Below the pieces are notes generated by a model that worked only from the letters and a program-made list of their open reading frames with translations, was not told where the DNA came from and did no database searches. The position numbers were made by a program, and so were the translations under genes. From NCBI GenBank assembly GCA_046482855.1, contig JAWOEH010000101.1:1-18764 (forward strand): a stretch of 18,764 nucleotides of DNA. The letters are read 5' to 3'. How positions within the stretch are numbered: position 1 is the first letter of the stretch; each line of letters begins with the position of its first letter. This document shows positions 6,584 to 13,705 of this stretch, in pieces. This DNA comes from CAYVSF01 sp046482855 (GTDB lineage Bacteria; Bacteroidota; Bacteroidia; Bacteroidales; UBA12077).

Positions 6584-9199
6584 ATGCAAATTCCAGCAAA
6601 GTATGATCCTACCGCCACCGAAGATAAGTGGTATCAGTATTGGACGGATAGAGGTTTTTTTGAGTCAGAACCCGATGATCGGGAGCCTTTTACAGTGGTA
6701 ATTCCACCTCCCAATGTGACAGGTGTGCTGCATATGGGGCACATGTTGAACAATACCATACAGGATATTTTGGTGCGTCGGGCACGTATGCAAGGAAAAA
6801 ATGCCTGCTGGGTTCCCGGAACCGATCATGCCTCTATTGCAACGGAGGCTAAGGTTGTTGGTAAGCTGAAAGCGGAAGGCATCGATAAAAATAAACTTTC
6901 GCGCGAGGAGTTTATGGAACATGCCTGGGAGTGGAAAGAGAAGCATGGCGGTATCATCCTAAAGCAGCTACGCAAGCTAGGTGTTTCTTGTGATTGGCGC
7001 CGCACAAAATTTACCATGGATCCCGACATGAGTGAAAGCGTGATTAAGGTGTTTGTCGATCTTTTTGATAAAGGATTGATATACCGTGGTGTGCGCATGG
7101 TGAATTGGGATCCGCAGGCTAAGACTGCGGTTTCCGATGAGGAGGTGATGTACCGGGAAGTACAGTCCAAGCTCTATTATGTACGTTATAAAATGGTTGG
7201 TAGCGATGAACATGTTACCATTGCCACCACCCGTCCCGAGACTATCTTGGGCGATACAGCCGTATGTGTGAACCCCAACGACGAGCGCTTCCTGCATTTG
7301 CATGGCAAAAAAGTAATTGTGCCGTTGGTTAACCGCGAAGTACCTATCATTGTTGATGAATATGTCGACATGGAGTTCGGTACCGGAGCCTTGAAAATTA
7401 CGCCTGCACACGATATTAATGACTACGAATTAGGAGACAAACATAATCTGGAATCGATAGATATCTTCAATGACGATGGAACCTTAAATGAGAAAGCGCA
7501 ACTTTACATCGGTCGCGATAGATTTGAGGTTCGCGATAGCATCGTTGCTGATTTAGAAAGTGCCGGCAATTTGCTAAAAGTGGAGGATTATGTAAATAAG
7601 GTGGGTTACTCAGAACGTACCGATGCAGTTATCGAGCCCAAATTGTCGATGCAGTGGTTCTGTAAGATGGAGAATTTGGCGAGCCCTGCTCTCGAACACG
7701 TGATGAACGATGATATTCAGTTCCACCCGGCTAAATTCAAAAATGTTTACCGTCACTGGATGGAAAATATTAAGGATTGGTGTGTGTCGCGTCAGCTTTG
7801 GTGGGGACAACGAATCCCTGCCTACTACCTTCCCGATGGGGGATATGTTGTGGCCGAAACGGGCGCTGAAGCATTGGAGAAGGCACGTGAAAAAACCGGA
7901 AATGCCAATTTGTTACTTGAGGATCTTCGTCAGGATGAAGATGTACTCGATACCTGGTTTAGTTCCTGGTTATGGCCGATTTCGGTTTTCGATGGTATTC
8001 GCAACCCTGAAAATAAAGACATTCAATATTATTACCCTACCAATGATTTGGTAACGGCTCCGGAGATTTTGTTTTTTTGGGTGGCACGTATGATTATGGC
8101 GGGTTACGAGTATAAAGGTGAATTGCCTTTTAAAAATGTATACCTTACCGGAATAGTGCGTGATAGTCAACGACGCAAAATGTCAAAGTCGTTGGGCAAT
8201 TCCCCCGATCCTATTGAGTTAATTGAGAAATACGGTGCTGACGGCGTGCGTGTAGGCATGTTGCTCTGTTCCCCTGCAGGAGGTGACTTGCTTTTTGATA
8301 GCTCCCTAACCGAGCAAGGGCGCAACTTTGGGAATAAAATTTGGAATGCTTTCCGTTTGGTCAAAACCTGGGATGTAGAAGATATTGAACAACCACAATA
8401 CGCAAAGCTGGCTATTGAGTGGTTTCGAAATAAGCTGGATGAGCAACTAGCTGCCATTGATGAGCAATTCTCACGTTATAAATTGTCGGAAGCTTTGATG
8501 AGTGTTTACCGGTTTTTCTGGGATGATTTTTCAGGCTGGTATTTGGAAATGATCAAACCGGCCTATCAAAAACCTATTGATAAACATACCTATGAGGCTA
8601 CCATCGGCTTTTTTGAAACGATGCTAAAGATCTTACATCCATTTATGCCTTTTATTACCGAGGAAATTTGGCAATTGATTCAGGAGCGCAGTGATGGGGA
8701 CAGCCTGATGGTGGAACTTATGCCTAAAAGTAAAGGATTTGATGAAAAGCTACTGACCGATTTCCAATTAGTAATGGAGACTGTGTCCGCAGTGAGAAAT
8801 GTACGCAGCGATAAAAATATTGCCAATAAGGAAGCCTTGCGGTTGATGGTGAAGGGTAACTTTGATAAAAAATACCTGCCGGTGTTGGAGAAAATGGCCA
8901 ATTTATCCTCGGTTGAAATGGTGAATGAAAAGCAGGAGGGTGCAGCCTCATTCATTATAAAATCAACAGAATTCTTTATTCCCCTTGGCGATTTAGTTGA
9001 TGTGGACGAAGAGATTGCAAAGATGCAAGAGGAGTTGAAGTACACGGAAGGTTTTTTGAAAGGCGTTGCGAAGAAACTGAGCAACGAACGTTTTGTAAAC
9101 AATGCCCCCGAGCAAGTTGTTGCGAAAGAGAAGCAGAAACAGGCTGATGCAGAGGCAAAAATTAAGGTGTTGCAGGAGCGATTGGCAAGCTTAAGGTAA
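6584..9199 (+). CDS. valS: Valyl-tRNA synthetase
   Basis: An 871-residue class Ia synthetase that joins valine to tRNA(Val) and clears mischarged threonine. Seen here: PPPNVTGVLHMGHM (41-54) with the HIGH signature as HMGH (50-53); PGTDHASIATE, the usual ValS block; a CP1 editing domain with TTRPETILGDTAV (about 214-226) and PAHDINDYELG (about 273-283); SRQLWWGQRIPAYY; RRKMSKSLGN with KMSKS at 532-536; a helical anticodon-binding domain; and a C-terminal coiled coil (about 807-871) rich in E, K and Q that in ValS contacts the tRNA elbow. Length matches Bacteroidota ValS (about 875). The start is ATG 6584, giving MQIPAKYDP, a standard N-terminus. The gene stands alone after a divergent promoter region and is followed by glutamine synthetase after 116 bases. 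No T-box or other leader RNA is recognisable upstream. Confidence 0.98.
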   Translation: MQIPAKYDPTATEDKWYQYWTDRGFFESEPDDREPFTVVIPPPNVTGVLHMGHMLNNTIQDILVRRARMQGKNACWVPGTDHASIATEAKVVGKLKAEGIDKNKLSREEFMEHAWEWKEKHGGIILKQLRKLGVSCDWRRTKFTMDPDMSESVIKVFVDLFDKGLIYRGVRMVNWDPQAKTAVSDEEVMYREVQSKLYYVRYKMVGSDEHVTIATTRPETILGDTAVCVNPNDERFLHLHGKKVIVPLVNREVPIIVDEYVDMEFGTGALKITPAHDINDYELGDKHNLESIDIFNDDGTLNEKAQLYIGRDRFEVRDSIVADLESAGNLLKVEDYVNKVGYSERTDAVIEPKLSMQWFCKMENLASPALEHVMNDDIQFHPAKFKNVYRHWMENIKDWCVSRQLWWGQRIPAYYLPDGGYVVAETGAEALEKAREKTGNANLLLEDLRQDEDVLDTWFSSWLWPISVFDGIRNPENKDIQYYYPTNDLVTAPEILFFWVARMIMAGYEYKGELPFKNVYLTGIVRDSQRRKMSKSLGNSPDPIELIEKYGADGVRVGMLLCSPAGGDLLFDSSLTEQGRNFGNKIWNAFRLVKTWDVEDIEQPQYAKLAIEWFRNKLDEQLAAIDEQFSRYKLSEALMSVYRFFWDDFSGWYLEMIKPAYQKPIDKHTYEATIGFFETMLKILHPFMPFITEEIWQLIQERSDGDSLMVELMPKSKGFDEKLLTDFQLVMETVSAVRNVRSDKNIANKEALRLMVKGNFDKKYLPVLEKMANLSSVEMVNEKQEGAASFIIKSTEFFIPLGDLVDVDEEIAKMQEELKYTEGFLKGVAKKLSNERFVNNAPEQVVAKEKQKQADAEAKIKVLQERLASLR

Positions 9200-9231
9200 T
9201 GTTCCGTTTATTGTGCTATTTTATAACATAT

Positions 9232-9262
9232 GCAAAAAGAGCCTAAAAGTATGGTCTTTTGC
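9232..9262 (+). terminator. Weak hairpin after valS
   Basis: GCAAAAAGA (9232-9240) can pair with TCTTTTGC (9255-9262) with one bulged A and a 14-base loop. It lies 33 bases past the valS stop. The stem is AT-rich and the following T run is poor, so termination would be leaky at best and valS may read through into the glutamine synthetase gene. Confidence 0.25.
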
Positions 9263-9315
9263 TTTATGATTTATAGCTTTAACCCTCTTTATTAGAAAAC
9301 TAAAACAGTACGATT

Positions 9316-10821
9316 ATGAAAGATTCAGAAATTCTTTTGAACCCAAACCCGCTCGTTCAGTTTCTGAAAAAGCCGGCCGAAGAATTTACTAAGAATGATA
9401 TTATAAACTTTGTTGAGGAGAATGAAATTGAAATGATTAACTTTCGCTACGCTGCGGAAGATGGGAAATTAAAAACCCTCAATTTTATTCTTACCGGGAA
9501 AGATCACCTGGACACCATTTTGTCAACTGGCGAACGCGTTGACGGTTCCAGCCTTTTTTCTTTCATCGAAGCCGGATCAAGTGACCTGTATGTAGTGCCA
9601 CGCTACAAGACAGCCTTTGTGAACCCGTTCTCCGAGATTCCTGCATTGGATATTCTTTGTTCTTTTTATAATAGCGAAGGAAAACCTCTGGAGAGCTCGC
9701 CCGAATATGTGCTAAAAAAAGCCCATCGGGAATTTACCAAAGCAACAGGCTACACATTTAAAGCTTTAGGTGAATTGGAGTATTATGTGAATAGCGAAAA
9801 GGAAGAGCTTTATCCTGCTGTGGATCAGAAAGGCTATCATGAATCAAAACCTTTTGCCAAATTTGAGGAGCTGCGTATTGAAGCTTTACAGCTGATTGCC
9901 CAATGTGGGGGTAAAGTGAAGTATGGTCACTCTGAAGTGGGCAACTTCTCGAAGGATGATCAGGATTTTGAACAACATGAAATCGAGTTCTTGCCTGTTC
10001 GTGCCGAAGATGCCGTAGATCAGATGTTGGTTGCCAAGTGGATTTTGCGAAATTTGTCAAGTGAGTATGGAGTTGAAATTAGTTTAGCTCCCAAAATTAC
10101 CGTAGGGAAAGCCGGTAGCGGTTTGCACATCCATATGATGTTGGAAAAAGATGGCAAAAACGCCATGGTTGAAGGGGGCAAACTCAGTGATGCCGCTCGC
10201 AAGATGATTGCCGGAATCCTGGATCTTTCCGGAGCCTTAACGGCCTTTGGAAACACGATACCTACAAGCTACTTGCGACTAGTGCCTCATCAGGAAGCAC
10301 CTACCAATATCTGCTGGGGGGATCGTAACCGTTCGGCATTGGTTCGGGTACCTCTTGGCTGGAATGGCGCAGCGAATATGATTAAGGATGCCAACCCACA
10401 GGATTGCACGCCTTTAGAAGAGAGCGATAGCAAACAAACAGTGGAATTCCGTGCTCCCGATGGAAGCGCTGATCTGTATCACTTGGTAGCTGGCTTAATT
10501 GTAGCTGCACAGCATGGTTTAGAGATGGATAATGCTTTAGAGGTTGCCGAAAAACTTTATGTGGGGGTGAATATTTTTGAAGAGGAGCATAAAGAGCGGT
10601 TAAACGAACTTGAAAAGCTTCCTGCCTCCTGCTTTGAATCCGCTGAGCAATTGGAAGAGAAGCGCGATGCTTTTGAATTAAATGGGGTATTCCCAAAAGG
10701 AACCATCGATAATGTTGTGAAGCATTTAAAAGCCTTTGATGATAAGGACTTAAGCGAACGATTGTATGGGAAGGATGAGGAGATTCGCAATCTTGTACAA
10801 TCCTTTATACATACTATGTAA
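9316..10821 (+). CDS. glnA: Type I glutamine synthetase (GSI family, Bacteroidales-type)
   Basis: A 501-residue glutamine synthetase, making glutamine from glutamate, ammonia and ATP. The beta-grasp domain carries VDGSS (75-79). The catalytic domain has GELEYY (152-157) with the metal-binding Glu pair, GHSEVG (204-209) and EQHEIEF (219-225) supplying the other metal-site Glu residues, GSGLHIH (267-273), TSYLRLVPHQEAPT (317-330), WGDRNRS (334-340) and EFRAPDGSADLYH (377-389). All expected active-site blocks are present. I see no counterpart of the Tyr adenylylation loop of enterobacterial GlnA, so that control is probably absent. The enzyme differs from the about 730-residue GSIII (GlnN) common in Bacteroides, and such genomes often hold both; it could therefore be a second, less central synthetase. 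The start ATG 9316 gives MKDSEILLNP. TAGCTTTA (9274-9281), one base off the -7 consensus, may drive it. Confidence 0.9.
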   Translation: MKDSEILLNPNPLVQFLKKPAEEFTKNDIINFVEENEIEMINFRYAAEDGKLKTLNFILTGKDHLDTILSTGERVDGSSLFSFIEAGSSDLYVVPRYKTAFVNPFSEIPALDILCSFYNSEGKPLESSPEYVLKKAHREFTKATGYTFKALGELEYYVNSEKEELYPAVDQKGYHESKPFAKFEELRIEALQLIAQCGGKVKYGHSEVGNFSKDDQDFEQHEIEFLPVRAEDAVDQMLVAKWILRNLSSEYGVEISLAPKITVGKAGSGLHIHMMLEKDGKNAMVEGGKLSDAARKMIAGILDLSGALTAFGNTIPTSYLRLVPHQEAPTNICWGDRNRSALVRVPLGWNGAANMIKDANPQDCTPLEESDSKQTVEFRAPDGSADLYHLVAGLIVAAQHGLEMDNALEVAEKLYVGVNIFEEEHKERLNELEKLPASCFESAEQLEEKRDAFELNGVFPKGTIDNVVKHLKAFDDKDLSERLYGKDEEIRNLVQSFIHTM

Positions 10822-10840
10822 AAGTAGCCATAACACCTAT

Positions 10841-10879
10841 AAAAAGAGGGGGCCATCGTTTGATAGCCCTCTTTTTTTT
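10841..10879. terminator. Strong bidirectional terminator between glutamine synthetase and pdxH
   Basis: AAAAAGAGGG (10841-10850) pairs with CCCTCTTTTT (10867-10876), with further pairing possible inside the loop. T8 follows on the plus strand (10872-10879) and T5 on the minus strand. It is 19 bases past the glutamine synthetase stop and 10 bases past the pdxH stop, so it ends both convergent genes. Confidence 0.88.
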
Positions 10880-10889
10880 ATGGGTATAC

Positions 10890-11531
10890 TTAAGGGGCCA
10901 GTCGGCGGATGCGCCATTCCTGATCGTCCAGGTAATACTCAATGCGGTCGTGCAGGCGCTGTGGTCTACCCTGCCAAAATTCAAAAATATAGGGGGTAAG
11001 GATATACCCTCCCCAGTGGTCAGGGCGCTTGGGTATTGTTCCAATAAACTGCATCTCGTATTCGGCATGTTTTTGTTCCAGCCATTCTCTGTCCTGTATC
11101 TCCTGACTTTGTGGCGAGGCCCATGCGCCAATGCGGCTTTTCCCGGGGCGGGAGAGATAGTATTCATCGGAAATTTCTTTGGAGGCTTTTTCGATGCGCC
11201 CCTGAACGCGCACTTGTCGTTCCAGTTCGGGCCAAAAAAACAGCAGACTGCCATACGGATTTTGCTCAATATGTTTCCCTTTTCTGCTATGATAATTGGA
11301 ATAGAAGACAAATCCTTCCTCTTTCAGTTCTTTGAGCAAAACCATGCGGGAGGAGGGCATGTTGTTGCTGTCGACAGTGGCTAACGACATAGCTGTGGGC
11401 TCAGGAACATCGACTTTTATTGCTTCGCCCATCCATAAATTAAATTGTGCATAGGGATCAGGCAATACATCTTTTTCATCAAGTGTTTTGAGTGCGTACT
11501 CTTTTCGGATGTCAGAGAGTTTTTTTTTCAT
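10890..11531 (-). CDS. pdxH: Pyridoxamine/pyridoxine 5'-phosphate oxidase
   Basis: A 213-residue FMN flavoenzyme that oxidises pyridoxine or pyridoxamine 5'-phosphate to PLP, the last step of the deoxyxylulose-5-phosphate and salvage routes. Family features seen: PEPTAMSLATVD near residue 45, PSSRMVLLKEL (59-69), FYSNYHSRKGKHI (76-88) and LLFFWPELERQVRVQG (about 96-111) for FMN binding, RIGAWASPQS (about 133-142), and the C-terminal signature WQGRPQRLHDR ending in RRLAP with the substrate-binding His/Arg. Length is normal (about 213-218). The start ATG 11531 gives MKKKLSDIRKEY, as in homologues. It lies downstream of the nadC terminator, so it is transcribed separately from the 158-base spacer, where I find no full TAnnTTTG box. 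PLP made here would serve enzymes such as the nearby aminotransferase. Confidence 0.97.
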   Translation of the reverse strand: MKKKLSDIRKEYALKTLDEKDVLPDPYAQFNLWMGEAIKVDVPEPTAMSLATVDSNNMPSSRMVLLKELKEEGFVFYSNYHSRKGKHIEQNPYGSLLFFWPELERQVRVQGRIEKASKEISDEYYLSRPGKSRIGAWASPQSQEIQDREWLEQKHAEYEMQFIGTIPKRPDHWGGYILTPYIFEFWQGRPQRLHDRIEYYLDDQEWRIRRLAP

Positions 11532-11636
11532 TTTCGGGGTTACCTTTGGTCATTAATCTTTACTATGCGGGCTGTTTTGGCAGCTCGCCGGAGGTATTCA
11601 TCACAATAAAAATACGATTTTTGTGGCAATTGAGCC

Positions 11637-11667
11637 AAAAAAAAGCGATTTCTTCAAAGGAAATCGC
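11637..11667 (-). terminator. Intrinsic terminator after nadC
   Basis: A perfect 8-bp stem, GCGATTTC (11645-11652) with GAAATCGC (11660-11667), encloses a 7-base loop. On the minus strand it is followed at once by eight T (plus-strand A run 11637-11644). It is 22 bases past the nadC stop and ends the DUF4783-nadC transcript before pdxH. Confidence 0.9.
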
Positions 11668-11689
11668 CGGGAAAGGGCTGTTTTTACTA

Positions 11690-12547
11690 TCAGCACTTAA
11701 TGACTTTTGCCTTAAGGCTTAAGTCCAGACTTTTTATCTGATGCGTTAGTGCCCCAACTGATATAAAGTCGACCCCACAGGCAGCATAATTTTCGAGCGT
11801 TTCAAAGGTAATTCCGCCAGAAGATTCTACTTGGAATTGGTGGTTGACTTTTTTAACGGCTTCTCGTGTTTGTTCGGGGGTAAAGTTGTCCAGCATAATC
11901 CGATCCACATGTCCGATAGCTAACACTTGTTCTAACTCTTCAAAATTACGGACCTCCACCTCAATGGGGATTTGTTTAGGAAGATCTTTCCGATACACAT
12001 TGGCTTTTTGAATGGCCTCTTTGATCCCTCCGGCAAAATCGATATGGTTATCTTTTAGCATAATCATATCGTATAGCCCCATACGATGATTCGTGCCTCC
12101 ACCAATGCGTACAGCCATTTTTTCAAAATAGCGCATATTGGGCGTTGTTTTGCGGGTATCGAGAATTTGTGTTGGGTAGTTTTTTATTTTGGAGGCATAT
12201 TTGTGAGTATTGGTGGCAATACCACTCATGCGTTGGAGGATATTAAGCATAAGTCGCTCTCCTTTTAAAATGGCATGAATGCTTCCTTTTATCGTGAAGA
12301 TCTCTTGTCCGGGGCTAATGGGATCTCCATCTTTGCACAGCGGATTGAAGATCATCTGCTTATCCAGCATGTGGAAGATATGTTGCGCAATAGAAAGGCC
12401 TGCAATAATGCCTTCTTCTTTGGCAAAGAGCTGCGCTTCTCCTTGAGCTTGCGCGGGGATGCATGATAATGTAGAGTGATCGCCTTCGGCCACATCTTCT
12501 TCAAGTGCTTGTTGAATAAAGCGTTGTAAGTAGGCTTCGTTATTCAT
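11690..12547 (-). CDS. nadC: Nicotinate-nucleotide pyrophosphorylase (carboxylating; quinolinate phosphoribosyltransferase)
   Basis: A 285-residue enzyme that turns quinolinate and PRPP into nicotinate mononucleotide, CO2 and pyrophosphate in de novo NAD synthesis. Landmarks: EEDVAEGDHST (16-26), GERLMLNILQRMSGIAT (96-112), LDTRKTTPNMR (129-139), IGGGTNHRMGLYD (148-160) with the His-Arg pair, MLKDNHI (163-169), EVEVRN in the central barrel, MLDNFTP, and ESSGGIT for phosphate binding. All are normal for NadC, as is the length. ATG 12545-12547 overlaps the 3' end of the DUF4783 gene by 8 bases, so the two are co-transcribed and probably translationally coupled. No nadA or nadB is in the window. 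A strong terminator follows. Confidence 0.97.
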   Translation of the reverse strand: MNNEAYLQRFIQQALEEDVAEGDHSTLSCIPAQAQGEAQLFAKEEGIIAGLSIAQHIFHMLDKQMIFNPLCKDGDPISPGQEIFTIKGSIHAILKGERLMLNILQRMSGIATNTHKYASKIKNYPTQILDTRKTTPNMRYFEKMAVRIGGGTNHRMGLYDMIMLKDNHIDFAGGIKEAIQKANVYRKDLPKQIPIEVEVRNFEELEQVLAIGHVDRIMLDNFTPEQTREAVKKVNHQFQVESSGGITFETLENYAACGVDFISVGALTHQIKSLDLSLKAKVIKC

Positions 12548-12953
12548 TCTCCTTTTCTATTCGTAGTTGGTGGATAAACGGCTTTTCGTTTTTCTTTTTA
12601 ACCAATAAATATACACGAAAAGTTCCATTGAAGGTTACCAGTTGGCCTATTGCAAACTGAGACTCTCCTTTGCCTCCCTCATGGATAAATTTAAAACTCT
12701 TTGGGTAGTAGTCGATAAAGAATTTATCTAGTATTTGTTCGGCCTGAACCTTGCTATATACATCTTCTTTATCTAGAATTACCAATTCAATTGTGGTATT
12801 AAAGAAACGTGATAACTCTTTTGCATTTCCTACTTTAAAAGCAATGCGTATATCGCTGGGGAGTTTTTCCTGTGGCGACTGTCCGGAGCTACTGTTGAGT
12901 CCCATAAGGGCTGCCATCAGAAGGACGAGAACAATAGGTTGTATCAATTTCAT
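12540..12953 (-). CDS. Secreted DUF4783 protein
   Basis: A 137-residue protein with a Sec signal peptide (basic start MKLIQ, hydrophobic run to about residue 20, probable cleavage near SSSGQS). It is followed by a small alpha+beta domain of the DUF4783 type, a family found mainly in Bacteroidota and resembling NTF2/SnoaL-like folds. Recognisable stretches are LPSDIRIAFKVGNAKELSRF (about 31-50) and FAIGQLVTFNGTFRVYLLVKK (about 99-119). Function is unknown. I chose ATG 12953 because it gives a compact signal peptide; an in-frame TTG at 12992 would add 13 polar residues. It overlaps nadC by 8 bases. A secreted protein before an NAD-synthesis gene makes no obvious functional sense, so the coupling may reflect shared expression only. 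The promoter may be TAGTTTTTG at 12990-12998, one base longer than the consensus. Confidence 0.83.
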   Translation of the reverse strand: MKLIQPIVLVLLMAALMGLNSSSGQSPQEKLPSDIRIAFKVGNAKELSRFFNTTIELVILDKEDVYSKVQAEQILDKFFIDYYPKSFKFIHEGGKGESQFAIGQLVTFNGTFRVYLLVKKKNEKPFIHQLRIEKENE

Positions 12954-13031
12954 TGGGTTATTGTTTATATATGACCTGATAAAGTTGTGCAAAAACTAAG
13001 CCATACTATTTTAGTTGAACATGGAACTCCT

Positions 13032-13039
13032 TAACTTTG
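13032..13039 (+). promoter_or_regulatory. Bacteroidota-type -7 box upstream of rlmH
   Basis: TAACTTTG is a full match to TAnnTTTG. TTTT (13009-13012) stands 19 bases before it, where a TTTG -33 box is expected. Transcription would begin near 13045, about 125 bases before GTG 13170 or 53 bases before the alternative ATG 13098. Confidence 0.45.
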
Positions 13040-13169
13040 CAAAAATTAGAAAAATATGTGAGATATAAAACTCTTTAAGCACCTTGTGAAGGAATCAATG
13101 AGCTTTCACTTGTTGTTATTTTTGACTCTCTTTCCATTGGTATGTACAATCGTGGCTAAACTTTACTAC

Positions 13170-13643
13170 GTGAAAATTGAATTGTTAGTTGTAGGAAAAA
13201 CGCAGATTTCTTTTGTGAAAACAGGAGAGCAGGAGTATTTTAATCGCTTGAAACATTATGTTCCATTCGTTTACAAGGTTTTACCCGATGTAAGGAAGGC
13301 GAAAAATTTGTCACACGAAGAATTGAAAAAAAAGGAAGGTGAGGCTATTTTGGATGCTTTTCAGCCCACCGATTTTGTTGTATTGCTAGATGAGGGTGGA
13401 AAGGAGATGAGTTCCGTTGCCTTTTCTGCATTTATAGACAAAAAAATAATTCATGGAACGCGACGTATGGTTTTTGTGGTTGGAGGGGCTTATGGGTTTT
13501 CGGAAGCGGTTTATAAGCGTAGTCAAGCCTGCATATCATTATCGAAAATGACCTTCTCACATCAAATGGTACGAATGATTTTTCTTGAGCAATTGTATCG
13601 GGCGTTTACGATTATTAGAGGAGAGCCCTATCATCATGAATAA
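13170..13643 (+). CDS. rlmH: 23S rRNA (pseudouridine1915-N3)-methyltransferase
   Basis: A 157-residue SPOUT methyltransferase that methylates N3 of pseudouridine 1915 in helix 69 of 23S rRNA on assembled 70S ribosomes, using SAM. The start at GTG 13170 gives VKIELLVVGKT, the usual RlmH N-terminus (MKI..L.VGK), and the usual length of 155-157. Motifs seen: LLDEGGKEMSS (about 74-84), FVVGGAYGF (about 102-110, the SAM-binding knot) and SKMTFSHQMVRMIFLEQLYRA (about 125-145), ending in PYHHE. The frame is open upstream through ATG 13098 (and GTG 13086), which would add 24 residues with a hydrophobic stretch. I reject that extension because the core is complete without it. The gene is divergent from DUF4783-nadC and lies 62 bases before the histidine kinase. 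Confidence 0.95.
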   Translation: MKIELLVVGKTQISFVKTGEQEYFNRLKHYVPFVYKVLPDVRKAKNLSHEELKKKEGEAILDAFQPTDFVVLLDEGGKEMSSVAFSAFIDKKIIHGTRRMVFVVGGAYGFSEAVYKRSQACISLSKMTFSHQMVRMIFLEQLYRAFTIIRGEPYHHE

Positions 13644-13644
13644 A

Positions 13645-13677
13645 TTTTGTACATTTACTACAACGGTATATTTTTTG
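13645..13677 (+). promoter_or_regulatory. Possible promoter of the histidine kinase gene
   Basis: TTTTG (13645-13649) stands 17 bases before TATATTTTTTG (13667-13677), which resembles the TTTG / TAnnTTTG pair with one extra T in the -7 box. It begins just past the rlmH stop and is about 28 bases from ATG 13706. The AT-rich context makes chance matches likely, so this is tentative. Confidence 0.38.
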
Positions 13678-13705
13678 CTAAAATTAATCCCTAGAATTCT
13701 ATTCT

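Noticed and set aside
7710..8054. A 114-codon plus-strand frame within valS
   Set aside because: It is out of frame inside the strongly conserved valS sequence, with no own signal or motif.
10860..11384. A 174-codon plus-strand frame opposite pdxH
   Set aside because: It is fully antisense to pdxH, whose motifs are intact, and begins within the terminator T-run.
13086..13169. N-terminal extension of RlmH with a TM-like segment
   Set aside because: GTG 13170 gives the standard N-terminus and length; T-rich upstream DNA codes hydrophobic residues by chance. It is kept as a finding but not used for the annotated start.
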